From JAVJST01 sp040219295 (GTDB taxonomy: Bacteria > Pseudomonadota > Alphaproteobacteria > Rhodospirillales > Casp-alpha2): a stretch of DNA of 64,000 nucleotides. A model generated the notes under the pieces. The model was given only the letters and a program-made list of their open reading frames with translations. It was not told where the DNA came from and did no database searches. The position numbers were made by a program, and so were the translations under genes. The DNA lies in the NCBI GenBank assembly GCA_040219295.1, contig JAVJST010000002.1, positions 143,181 to 207,180 on the forward strand, written 5' to 3'. How positions within the stretch are numbered: position 1 is the first letter of the stretch; every line of letters begins with the position of its first letter. Positions 51,958 through 61,500 of the stretch are shown piece after piece.

Positions 51958-52880
51958 GCCCGCTCGCTGCGCGAACGCCTCATCAGACGTTGAAGCGGTG
52001 CAAACACGATCTCTACCACGCCCGCCAGAGAAATCAGGACAACCCCGGTGATCTCCCGTGCGCCGAACGGTTCGCCTGCCCACAATGCCGCGGTGACCGC
52101 ACCAACCGTGATCTCGGTCATGAACAGCAACCCGACAACACCAGGATTGAGTTTGGGCGCGCCCCACATCACGGCAAACAATGCGGGCACGACGATCACG
52201 AGGGTTGCCGGTGCCAACCACGGCAGCGATGCGACGACGTTCTCCATCGTCGGCGGCGGCGGCGCAAACGGCATGAACGCCATGAGCAGCGCGCCGACGG
52301 CCGACCAGAACAGAAACGCCCATGTCAGGTCGACGGCATGGTAGTTTGGGGTTTCGCGCATCAGCACGGCACCAACCGCCCAGACGACGCCGCTCGTGAG
52401 GCCGAACCAATCGCCCAGATTCCGCGGCCACGGGAATCCTTTGTCGATGTGGAGGATCGCCATCATGCCGGCGACGCCGATCACGATGGCGATGATCTGG
52501 CTTGCGGTGATCCGCTCGCCCAGCCACACCCGCGCCAGCAGGATGCTCCAGACCGGCGTCATGTAATATAGCAGCATGGCGCGCACCACCTCCGTGTAGA
52601 TGACGGAGTTGGCATAAATGGCGATCGCTGCACCGCAGACCAGCCCGATCAGCTGCGGACGAATACCGCCGGCAACAATCGCACGCCAACGGAAGAGAAG
52701 AACCGGAAGCATGATGACTAGCGGCACGACGAAGAACAGCACGCTTGGCCAAACGCCGACAATGTCGAGATCCTCGAGCTTGCGAAGCGGGATCCAGAAC
52801 AGTCCCCAGGCTGCACCGGCATACGCGCAGGCCAGCTTGGCCTGCGTTTCCTCACGGGCGGAAATTTGCTGTGCGGACAT
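51954..52880 (-). CDS. EamA/DMT-family transporter
   Basis: A 308-residue membrane protein with about ten transmembrane segments in two five-helix EamA halves (for example GAAWGLFWIPLRKLED near the start and IVVPALFAVMWGAPKLNPGVV later). Members export amino acids, metabolites or nucleotide sugars; this substrate is unknown. The C-terminus is basic (MRRSRSERA). It follows the zinc-ribbon gene by 6 bases, same strand. Confidence 0.85.
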   Translation of the reverse strand: MSAQQISAREETQAKLACAYAGAAWGLFWIPLRKLEDLDIVGVWPSVLFFVVPLVIMLPVLLFRWRAIVAGGIRPQLIGLVCGAAIAIYANSVIYTEVVRAMLLYYMTPVWSILLARVWLGERITASQIIAIVIGVAGMMAILHIDKGFPWPRNLGDWFGLTSGVVWAVGAVLMRETPNYHAVDLTWAFLFWSAVGALLMAFMPFAPPPPTMENVVASLPWLAPATLVIVVPALFAVMWGAPKLNPGVVGLLFMTEITVGAVTAALWAGEPFGAREITGVVLISLAGVVEIVFAPLQRLMRRSRSERA

Positions 52881-52886
52881 GGACGA

Positions 52887-53087
52887 TCACTCTTGGGAGA
52901 TCGGCGACGGCGTTCTCTGACGTGCCTCCGTAAGCAGGGTAAGGTATTCGTCCCGTTCGAACATGTGACCGCACACCATGCAGTCGACGGGCCCAAACGG
53001 CTCCGCAGCCGGGTCGAACGACGACCCGAAACGATTCTGTCTCTGCCCGCATTTCGGGCAACGGACCGGCGGAATAGCCTGGCTCAC
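52887..53087 (-). CDS. Small zinc-ribbon protein
   Basis: A 66-residue protein that starts with GTG at 53087; AGGGAG about 9 bases before it supports the start. Two CxxC knuckles (RCPKCGQ at about 9-14 and CMVCGH at about 36-41) are expected to bind one zinc ion. Function unknown, possibly a regulator or assembly factor. It is co-oriented with the EamA transporter and divergent from moaA (187 bases). Confidence 0.7.
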   Translation of the reverse strand: MSQAIPPVRCPKCGQRQNRFGSSFDPAAEPFGPVDCMVCGHMFERDEYLTLLTEARQRTPSPISQE

Positions 53088-53274
53088 GTCGGGTCTCCCT
53101 CAAGCCCACCGGTCGCATAGTGCCAACTTGCCCGGCTGAACGCCAGTCTCGCCAAGGGGAAAAAAGTTGATCGCCGGGGGGCGACAAGCCACCATAGACT
53201 ACCTAACTTAATCATTACTCGGCATTCGGCCCGAATGTTCGAGTTTCGAGGAATTTCAGGGGGTTGTTGCCGCC

Positions 53275-54273
53275 ATGTCCGAAATGATCGATCCTTTTGG
53301 ACGCCACGTGACATACCTGCGGGTATCGGTCACCGACCGGTGCGACTTCCGCTGCGTCTACTGCATGGCGGAGGACATGACATTTTTGCCGAAACGAGAC
53401 GTCCTGTCGCTCGAGGAACTCGATCGTGTTTGCTCGGCCTTTATCCGCAAGGGTGTGCGCAAGCTGCGCCTCACGGGCGGCGAACCGCTGGTCCGCCGAG
53501 ATATCATGACCCTGATCCGCAGTCTTGGCCGTCATCTCCGTTCCGGCGACCTCGACGAGTTGACGCTGACGACGAACGGTAGCCAGCTCCAGCGCTATGC
53601 CCACGAGCTCGTCGACTATGGCGTTCGCCGGATCAACGTGTCCGTCGACACCCTCGATCCGGAGCGTTTTCACACCATTACACGGCGCGGTAACCTGGAT
53701 CAGGTCCTGGCCGGCCTGCGCACGGCTAAGGAAGCGGGTCTTGCGATCAAGATCAACGCTGTCGCGCTCAAAGGCGTTAACGATCAGGAGTACGACGACA
53801 TGATTCGCTGGTGTGGCGAGGAGGGATACGACCTGACGCTGATCGAAACAATGCCGATGGGCGAAATCGAGACCCACCGCAATGACCAGTACATTCCGCT
53901 CAGCGAGGTTCGCCGCGACCTCGATCGGCGCTGGACGCTGACCGATATTCCGCTCAGGACCGGCGGTCCGGCGCGCTACACAGAGATCGGCGAAACAGGG
54001 CAGAAGCTTGGTTTCATCACGCCGCTCACACACAATTTTTGCGAGGGCTGCAACCGGGTTCGCCTGACCTGCACCGGCACGCTCTACATGTGTCTTGGTC
54101 AGGATGACGCCGCGGACCTGCGCGCCGCGCTGCGGGCCAGCGAAGGTGACGAGGTCCTCGAAGCGGCGATCGACGAAGCCATCGGACGCAAGCCGAAGGG
54201 CCACGACTTCGTCATCGATCGCGAGCATGGCGGCCCTGCCGTGAGCCGTCACATGAGTGTTACCGGCGGTTGA
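53275..54273 (+). CDS. moaA: MoaA, GTP 3',8-cyclase (molybdenum cofactor)
   Basis: A 332-residue radical-SAM protein. CDFRCVYC holds the SAM-binding [4Fe-4S] cluster; the second cluster is in NFCEGCNRVRLTCTGTLY. LRLTGGEPLVRRDI is the GGEP motif. The C-terminus ends in GG, needed in the known enzyme. It catalyses the first step of molybdopterin synthesis with MoaC. A G-rich site precedes the ATG. No moaC is adjacent; nadK follows after 64 bases. Confidence 0.97.
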   Translation: MSEMIDPFGRHVTYLRVSVTDRCDFRCVYCMAEDMTFLPKRDVLSLEELDRVCSAFIRKGVRKLRLTGGEPLVRRDIMTLIRSLGRHLRSGDLDELTLTTNGSQLQRYAHELVDYGVRRINVSVDTLDPERFHTITRRGNLDQVLAGLRTAKEAGLAIKINAVALKGVNDQEYDDMIRWCGEEGYDLTLIETMPMGEIETHRNDQYIPLSEVRRDLDRRWTLTDIPLRTGGPARYTEIGETGQKLGFITPLTHNFCEGCNRVRLTCTGTLYMCLGQDDAADLRAALRASEGDEVLEAAIDEAIGRKPKGHDFVIDREHGGPAVSRHMSVTGG

Positions 54274-54337
54274 TCGAACCGCCCGTCCGGGCCCGGCCGC
54301 CCGATTCAACAACTCGGCCGCTTTGACGGGTCGCATC

Positions 54338-55105
54338 ATGAAATTCAAGAAAATTGCCTTTGTCGCTTCCCATCACGCCGAAGCCCAAAAGGCCCTCGCC
54401 GAGCTGAAATCGCGGTACGGCAACGTTGCCCAGAACAAGGCCGACGTCGTGGTCGCGCTCGGCGGCGACGGGTTCATGCTGCGTGCCCTGCACGCCAACA
54501 TGAAACGCGGCACCCCGGTTTACGGCATGAACCGTGGATCAGTTGGATTCCTGATGAACGAGTTCCGCGCAGACGATCTCGTGGAGCGGCTCGAGGCATC
54601 GGAGCCTGCGACCCTGAGCCCCCTGCAGATGAAGGCCAAGCCGCGTCGCGGTAGAACAGTCACGGCGCTGGCGATCAACGAAGTCTCTTTGCTTCGCGAG
54701 ACCCGCCTCGCCGCCAAGCTCCGGCTGTTCGTCGACGGTGTCGAACGCATGAAGGAACTGATCTGCGATGGCGTGATCATCTCCACGCCGGCCGGTTCGA
54801 CCGCCTACAATGCCTCGGCACACGGACCGATAATCCCGATGGGCGCCGAAGTTCTTGCTCTGACGCCGATCAGCGCCTATCGACCGCGACGGTGGCGGGG
54901 CGCCCTGTTGCCTGTCAACGCCGAAGTCCGCGTCGATGTCCTGGAAACCGCTGACCGCCCCGTCAGTGCCGCCGCGGACTACACCGAAGTTCGCGACGTC
55001 GAGAGCATAACCATTTGCAGTCATCGCAGCCTGATCGCAACCCTTCTCTACGATCCGGAGCACGATCTCGAGGAGCGAATCATCAAGGAACAGTTCGACC
55101 CTTGA
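54338..55105 (+). CDS. nadK: NAD kinase
   Basis: ATG at 54338 (MKFKKIAFVAS) starts the normal protein, with ACGGG in front; a longer frame from 54257 overlaps moaA. The 255-residue protein has VVVALGGDGFML (GGDG, nucleotide binding), YGMNRGSVGFLMN and INEVSLLRETR. It makes NADP. Its stop overlaps the TTG start of the AbrB-family gene (TTGA). Confidence 0.95.
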   Translation: MKFKKIAFVASHHAEAQKALAELKSRYGNVAQNKADVVVALGGDGFMLRALHANMKRGTPVYGMNRGSVGFLMNEFRADDLVERLEASEPATLSPLQMKAKPRRGRTVTALAINEVSLLRETRLAAKLRLFVDGVERMKELICDGVIISTPAGSTAYNASAHGPIIPMGAEVLALTPISAYRPRRWRGALLPVNAEVRVDVLETADRPVSAAADYTEVRDVESITICSHRSLIATLLYDPEHDLEERIIKEQFDP

Positions 55106-56178
55106 ATCTGCAGACCCTGACGAAACTGTTCGCGACGTTGATTATCGGCGCCGTCGGCGGGTGGGCGCTCAACCACCTGAACGTGCCGCTCGCCTGGATG
55201 CTCGGCGCCATGATGTTGACCGCAGTGCTGTCGGCACGCGGCGCGCCATTGAAGTCGGCACCTGTTCTCCGCGCCATCATGTTGTGCGTCCTCGGTGTTT
55301 CCATTGGCAGCACCTTCAACCCGGCGGTCTTCGACAGCGCCGGCGAATGGGCCGTCAGCCTCGGCATGCTGGCATTCTACTCAATCGCCTCGTCGATTGC
55401 GGGTGCCACAGTCCTGATCCGGTGGGCTGGGTGGACACCGGCAACCGCGTTTTTCTCTGCGGTTCCCGGCGGGCTGACGGACATGATCCTGGCCGGCAGC
55501 GAACGTGGCGGCGACGAGCGGGTCATGGCACTGCTTCATACGCTCAGGATCATGGTCACTGTGTTGATCATTCCGCTTACCCTGGCCGCGACCGGAAGCA
55601 CCTCGAGTGTCGTGCCTGACGTCATTTCACCGACCTGGAGCGGCTTATCCGCCGAAGACCTGCTGTGGCTCGCCGTCACCGGCATCGGTGGCATGGCGGC
55701 CGGCAAGATGTGCCGGCTTCCGGCCTACGTTTTCACCGGCCCGATGATCGCCAGCGCCGCAATCCACATTCTTGGTTTGTCCGCAAGTCGTCCGCCTTCA
55801 GACATCGTGAACGCCGCGCAGGTCGTGATCGGCGTTTCGATCGGCTGCCGGTTCGTTGGTATCAATCTGGCGGAAGCCCGGCGGACCATGATCATCGGCA
55901 CGTTGTTCGGCCTCGCCCTCGTCGGGCTTGGCGCAGCGTTCGCCGCCGTCGGCAGCCAGCTCACCGGAGCGTCGTTCTCCAGTCTCTGGCTTGCCTTCGC
56001 GCCAGGCGGCCTGGCCGAGATGGTGCTGATGGGATTGTCACTGGGTCTCGATCCCGCATTCGTCTCGACCCATCACCTGTTCCGGTTCCTGCTGATCCTC
56101 GGGATCGCGCGTTTACTGTACAGCGCCTTTATCCGTTATCGCGGTGGTCCGCCCCAACCGCCTCCGACAGACGGCTGA
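55102..56178 (+). CDS. AbrB-family membrane protein (putative transporter/ammonia-type regulator)
   Basis: A 358-residue membrane protein from TTG 55102, which overlaps the nadK stop (TTGA) with AAGGAA upstream. Two related membrane halves (LNHLNVPLAWMLGAMMLTAV and LPAYVFTGPMIASAAIHILG) match the AbrB duplication family (sometimes annotated as monooxygenase regulator AbrB, DUF3429-like), not the DNA-binding AbrB. Function is poorly known. The end overlaps pyrD on the opposite strand by about 50 bases. Confidence 0.8.
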   Translation: MNLQTLTKLFATLIIGAVGGWALNHLNVPLAWMLGAMMLTAVLSARGAPLKSAPVLRAIMLCVLGVSIGSTFNPAVFDSAGEWAVSLGMLAFYSIASSIAGATVLIRWAGWTPATAFFSAVPGGLTDMILAGSERGGDERVMALLHTLRIMVTVLIIPLTLAATGSTSSVVPDVISPTWSGLSAEDLLWLAVTGIGGMAAGKMCRLPAYVFTGPMIASAAIHILGLSASRPPSDIVNAAQVVIGVSIGCRFVGINLAEARRTMIIGTLFGLALVGLGAAFAAVGSQLTGASFSSLWLAFAPGGLAEMVLMGLSLGLDPAFVSTHHLFRFLLILGIARLLYSAFIRYRGGPPQPPPTDG

Positions 56179-57196
56179 AACCGTCGCGTTCCAGACATTC
56201 CTCGAGACCGTCGAGCAATCGCCCGACCAGTGCCGGTCCCTGGTAAACCAGGGCGGAGTACAATTGCAGCAACGATGCCCCGGCACGGATTTTCGCATAA
56301 GCCGTCGCTGCATCGTGAATGCCGCCGACACCGATGATTGGTATCTGCCCACGGGTAAGCCGATACATGTCGGCCAGGACGGACGTCGACAATTCCGCAA
56401 GAGGGCGACCACTCAACCCACCGGTCTCTGATCGGCTGGGGGACTGCAGACCCTGCGGCCGGCTGATCGTCGTGTTCGTGCAGATCAGCCCGTCGACCCC
56501 GGTCTCAGCGGCCACGGCTGCGATATCGGTCTTGTCCTCGTCGGTCAGGTCGGGAGCCACCTTGAGCAGCACCGGCGGACGCGCCTCGGCACCGGGCCGG
56601 GCGTTGCGGGCCCCGAGGACGGCCAGCAAGAGCTCCGTGAGTTCGCGCCGGCCCTGCAGCGCCCGCAGACCGGGCGTATTCGGTGAAGACACATTGACCA
56701 CGAGATAGTCCGCAATCCCGGCGAACCGTTCGATACCGCGGACGTAGTCCGTGACCGCATCCTCGCTGGTCTTGTTCTTGCCGAGGTTGACGCCGACGAT
56801 TCCGTTGCGCCTTCGCCTGGTCAGGTGGGCATGCACCGCTGCGCCGCCCTGGTTGTTGAAACCCATTCTGTTGATGACGGCGTGATCTTGGGTCAGGCGG
56901 AACAATCGCGGTTTCGGATTACCCGGTTGTGGCAACGGCGTCACCGAGCCGATCTCCACGAAACCGAACCCCAAGCCAAGCATGGCGTCCGGTATCTCGG
57001 CATCCTTGTCGAACCCGGCCGCCAGCCCGAGCGGATTGGGAAACGTCATCCCGTAAACCTTGGTCTCGAGGCGTGGGCGCGTACGGATTTCCAACGTTGG
57101 AACAAGTCCGCATCGGAGGGTTCGGACGGTCAATCGATGCGCCGTCTCCGCGTCAAGACAACGGATCAGCGGGCCAACAAACCTGAATAAATCCAT
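56129..57196 (-). CDS. pyrD: Dihydroorotate dehydrogenase (quinone), class 2
   Basis: A 355-residue protein. N-terminal helices (MDLFRFVGPLIRCLD) target the membrane quinone pool, as in class 2; catalytic S171 in NVSSPNTPGL; FMN-binding GLAAGFDKDAE and IGVGGIHDAATAY. Catalyses dihydroorotate to orotate in pyrimidine synthesis. It is 3 bases downstream of the DUF952 gene and overlaps the 3' end of the AbrB-family gene. Confidence 0.96.
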   Translation of the reverse strand: MDLFRFVGPLIRCLDAETAHRLTVRTLRCGLVPTLEIRTRPRLETKVYGMTFPNPLGLAAGFDKDAEIPDAMLGLGFGFVEIGSVTPLPQPGNPKPRLFRLTQDHAVINRMGFNNQGGAAVHAHLTRRRRNGIVGVNLGKNKTSEDAVTDYVRGIERFAGIADYLVVNVSSPNTPGLRALQGRRELTELLLAVLGARNARPGAEARPPVLLKVAPDLTDEDKTDIAAVAAETGVDGLICTNTTISRPQGLQSPSRSETGGLSGRPLAELSTSVLADMYRLTRGQIPIIGVGGIHDAATAYAKIRAGASLLQLYSALVYQGPALVGRLLDGLEECLERDGFSRLSEAVGADHRDNG

Positions 57197-57199
57197 GAT

Positions 57200-57592
57200 C
57201 TACAAACCATCCCGCTCCGTGGCACCGATGTCCGCCGGGAACACGTGCACGCCATCGTCACCGAGCATCAGGGGATCGGTTCGCACAACGGCGATCACCG
57301 GGAGGGGAGTATAGAGGTGCGGGAAGAGCGCGCCGCCACGAGACGACTCCCATTTCAGGGTACCGGGCTCAAGCGCGTCCGGATCGACCGATAAGATGAC
57401 AAGATCGTCCTGGCCGGCGCGGTGCTTGGCGACGCTGGCGCGGACCTGATCGGCCGCCGAGAAGTGAATAAATCCGTCCGCCTTGTCCTGAGACGATCCC
57501 CGATAGACGCCGGCAGCGAGAGCTTGCGCCCATTCGTCGCTGCGGCAAACGTGATAGATGGTGGGCTCGGGCGTATCAGTGTCAGCGATCAT
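57200..57592 (-). CDS. DUF952 protein
   Basis: A 130-residue protein. YHVCRSDEWAQALAAGVY, DGFIHFSAADQV and LFPHLYTPLPV are the DUF952 signature, a small family related in fold to ADP-ribosyl-like proteins, function unknown. It starts 67 bases downstream of the kinase stop and leads into pyrD, with which it is likely co-transcribed. Confidence 0.85.
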   Translation of the reverse strand: MIADTDTPEPTIYHVCRSDEWAQALAAGVYRGSSQDKADGFIHFSAADQVRASVAKHRAGQDDLVILSVDPDALEPGTLKWESSRGGALFPHLYTPLPVIAVVRTDPLMLGDDGVHVFPADIGATERDGL

Positions 57593-57659
57593 GGCTGGAC
57601 ACTACCCTATCGCCGTGAGAGACGGGAGTCCCCTTCTGCCGGCTCGGGGTCTGGTTTGC

Positions 57660-58577
57660 TCAGGCGTAACCGCCCCGGATAGCCGATTCGATCTCGCCAA
57701 GCATCGACGCGGCACTGAACGGCCGCTCGGCCGGATCGGTCGAGAGCGCTCGGGCAATAATCCTGTCGACCACGTCCGGCACATCTTGGTTCCGTTGCCT
57801 GGGATGAAACTCGCCGTCGCATGCCGGACGTCCAGTCAGCATACGATAGCCGATGGCACCGATCGAATAGACATCGACCTCCGGCCCTCGCTTCGACGAC
57901 GGTTCATTCAAATCCGGAGCGGCGTATCCCCTGGAGCCGAGTTTCTCGCCCGGTATGGTCAACGATCGTCCATTGACGCCGGCCATACCGAAGTCGGCAA
58001 GCCGAACACGCCCGCCGCGCTTTCGCGTCATCAAGATATTTCCGGGCTTTAGGTCGCGATGAACGATGCCAAGCTCGTGAAGCCAGGCAACTGCGCGCAG
58101 AATCTGGCGCATGATGGTCAGCGCCCGTGGAACCGGGATCGGTTTCGGCCGCCGTATCGGTGCGAGCCGCACTAGATTGGCAGTACCTCCCACGTCTCCT
58201 CCGATCTCGGTGATCAGGTTTGCCGGGAAGTATGGCATCGCAAAGTATGGGCGGCCCGCCTTGTCAACGCCTTTGCCCACGAGAGGTACAACGTGAGGAT
58301 GGTGCAATTCCGACAACAGCCAGCTTTCCTGTTCGAAACGGCGTCGCCAAATGGCAACGCTCTTCTCGGTCACGTCGACGCTGAACGAATGGCCGAGCTC
58401 GAACACCTTAACAGCCGTCATTTCTCCAGTTGGCGACTTGCAAACAAACACCTCGCCCCAACGCGATCGCGCCAGTTCCGAAACCACCTCGAACGGCCCG
58501 ATGTACTCAGCGGGTTGATCGGCCTCGCGCGGCGCCACACGGATCTCGGCGGGACCGCCAAACACGACCCGCTCCAT
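57660..58577 (-). CDS. Ser/Thr protein kinase (eukaryotic-type)
   Basis: ATG at 58577 (MERVVFGG) begins 4 bases after the giant adhesin stop, with GAGTGG as ribosome-binding site; an ATG at 58607 would lie inside it. The 305-residue kinase has K57 (AVKVF), HRDLKPGN at 173-180 (D175, N180) and DFG at 195-197, hence all catalytic residues. No membrane segment or PASTA domain. The glycine-rich loop is degenerate (ELARSRWGEVFV). It is probably active and soluble; the substrate is unknown. Very close downstream of the adhesin. Confidence 0.85.
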   Translation of the reverse strand: MERVVFGGPAEIRVAPREADQPAEYIGPFEVVSELARSRWGEVFVCKSPTGEMTAVKVFELGHSFSVDVTEKSVAIWRRRFEQESWLLSELHHPHVVPLVGKGVDKAGRPYFAMPYFPANLITEIGGDVGGTANLVRLAPIRRPKPIPVPRALTIMRQILRAVAWLHELGIVHRDLKPGNILMTRKRGGRVRLADFGMAGVNGRSLTIPGEKLGSRGYAAPDLNEPSSKRGPEVDVYSIGAIGYRMLTGRPACDGEFHPRQRNQDVPDVVDRIIARALSTDPAERPFSAASMLGEIESAIRGGYA

Positions 58578-58581
58578 AACG

Positions 58582-61500
58582 TTACCACTCGATCTTGTCG
58601 ACGCCATCGAAGGTCAATTCACTTCCGTCAGAGAGCTGAATGGAACCGGAGGCATCGTCCTCGAACTCGATGCCCGAATCGGTCTGCGTGTATCCGGTGT
58701 CGCCGTCCACCTGAAGCGTCCAGTCGGCACCATCGCCCGGGCCACCGGAGACACCCTCAAGTTGAACGGTATCGGTCCACCCGTCACCACCATCGAAGTA
58801 GTCGCTTCCGTCGCCAGCACCGAAGATGAACAGGTCGTTGCCGGAGTCGCCGTAGAAGGTGTCGTTACCAGCCCCGGCAGTGATCGTGTCATCGCCCTGT
58901 CCGGCATAGACCGTGTCGTTACCGGCGCCGTCGGAGATCGTGTCGTCGCCGCCGCCGGTGTTCCATGAATGGTCACCGTAAATGACGTCGTCGCCCGAGC
59001 CACCCTCGATTGTGTCGTCGCCATCACCGGCCACGATGGTGTCATTCCCGGAACCGCCGTCAATAACGTCATTGCCGGCACCGCCCGTATCCCACGAGAA
59101 ATCGCCATAGATCGTGTCGTCATCTGCGCCGCCGTGAATCGTGTCTGACCCGTCAGCACCCACGATAGTGTCGTTGCCAGCACCGCCGTCGATGACGTCG
59201 TCGCCCGCATTCGACGTATCCCAATTGTGGTCACCCTGTAGGTTATCGTCGCCATCGCCGCCGCTGATTTGATCGTCACCGCCGCCGCCGATAACGGTAT
59301 CGTTGCCGTCACCGCCGAACAGCACGTCGTCGCCAGCCTCGTTGCCGGTGTCCCAGCTCCTGTCGCCGTAGATGGTGTCGTCACCTTCACCGCCATGGAC
59401 CGACTGATCGCCGTTGCCGGCTTCGTAGTAGTCGTTACCGCTGGTTCCCACGACGTCGAAACTGTCCGGCTCCATGATAATGCTGCCGTCGCCGTCGACA
59501 TCGACCTCGACAAGTTGGCTAACCGTGTTGGTGTCACCGTTGGAATCCGTGGCGGTCGCATTGACGCTGAGAACGAAGTCGGCGGCATCGTTGGGTACCG
59601 TCATCGTCAGGCCATCGAGATCATCGGTCGTCAACGACCATGTTCCGTCGCCATTGTCGGTGCCAACCGGGTTTCCGTCTGCATCGGTCAGCGTCACGCC
59701 GTCCGGCAGATCCTCAATGACGATTGCCAGGGTCTCGGAACCATCAGTGTCAGTAAGGTTCGCTGTGATGTCGAGGGGATACTGGATCGAGTCGCCGCCG
59801 CTGGCTTCGAGGTCCTGGAAGTCGGTAACGCCGTTCTCGTAGAGCGCCTGAATTTGGTCAGCGTTCAGTTGCTCGCCAAAGATCGCGATGTCATCCAGGT
59901 GACCATCGAAGAAATCCCGCATGTTGTCGGCGGTGTTGTTGCCGCTGTGGGTCTGGCTGGCTCCGAACGTCCAAGGATTCTCGTTTCCCTGCAGGCCGCC
60001 GGTGTAGTCCGGATCGGAAGCGACCAATTGACCATCCTGATAGATGTTCATGCCACCCTCGCCCCAGGTCACAGTGACCTGACTCCACTCGCCGGTCGAT
60101 ACCGAGCCGCCGGAGATCGTGTGGCTCGAGTCTTCGTCCTGCATGCGCAGTTCGAGCTTGCCGCTTGAGTTGATCGACAGATTGAAGTGACCGCCGGAAT
60201 CGTAACCACTCGAGTCGCTTGACGCCAAGGTGCCGTCATTATCCTCGTCGGTGTTGAACCAGAGTGTCAGCGAGCCGTTCGCGGGCTTGAGGTCAGGAGA
60301 GTGCGGGACTTCAATATACTGCTCGTCGTTGTCCTTGAACTCGGCCGCCGTACCGAATTGACCGGAGTCGTCGAGATCGAGATCGTTCTTCTCGCTACCG
60401 GACCCGGAACCCGAACCGGAGCCAGAACCCGATATCTCACCGTGCGCAACGCCGTCGTTATTACCTGCGTGATCTTCGAACGTCGTACCGGATTCCTCGT
60501 CGAGCTTCCAGTATCCTACGGGGGACACACCGCTGACATCGGACGACGTGTCAGCTTCGCCGGACCAGTCGTCGCCACTGACGATCTGGAAATTGTCGAG
60601 TTTAATGCCTTCGTCGCCGGCCGTGGTGTCGGTTTCGAACTCGACGGTCACCTGACCGTTCTCATCGAGTGTCACCTGATAGGTATGCGTGGTGGCATCG
60701 CCTTCCGACGTGCTGAGCAGTTCCTGGCCGTTGGCGCTGAAGGTGAAATAGTCTTGGGCGCTACCCGATTCCTCCCAATCGCCCCACTCCTGGGTATCGA
60801 AAGAGATAGTCACGGTCTCGCCGGCATGCTCCGGCCCGAAGTCGAAGGTCTTCGAGGCACTATCGTCCCCCTCGAAGCCCATCACGCCGCTCCAGTCTTC
60901 GTAGTCGCCGCTCCAGCCTTCGGGCGAACCGCTGAAGTCCTCGGACACGAGCACATGGCCGGCGCCGATGTTGACGTTGCCGCCACCGGACCCGCCGACG
61001 GATGTCGGCTCACCGAGTTCAACGCTGAGCTGCGGCGCATCCGCCTGAGCCTCGATCGAAACCGATGCGGTGGCCGTCGACGTGCCGCCCTGACCGTCGG
61101 AAACGGTATACGTGAACGACGTTTCGCCCGACCAGTTGGCGTCCGGCTCGAAGGTGTACGTGCCGTCGCCATTATCGGTAATCGTGCCGTGATCCGGCTG
61201 ATCGAACGCAACAATCGTCAACGCGTCGCCGTCAACGTCCGTGTCATTGCCCAACAGGTCCTGAGCCGAGAACGTAATGCTGTTGTCCTCGGTACCCGAC
61301 AGGCTGTCGGCATTCGCTACCGGCCCGTCGTTGGTGCCAGTCACCGTGATCGTGCCGGTCGCCTCGGCTGTACCGCCATGGCCGTCGTCGACCTGATAGG
61401 TGAACGTAACGGTTTCCGTATCGCCCGCACCGAGGTCCTGGAACTGCTCGCCCGGATCGAAGCTGTAGGAACCGTCCGCGTTGATGACCAGACCGGTCAC

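Noticed and set aside
50701..52752. Long minus-strand open frame of 683 codons across tupB, tupC and the EamA gene
   Set aside because: The real genes have full motif sets in other frames or strands; the long frame is rich in Arg and Pro and has no domain.
53088..53274. Molybdenum cofactor riboswitch before moaA
   Set aside because: No long stem structure of that kind can be recognised in the 187 bases; the region is a short divergent promoter.
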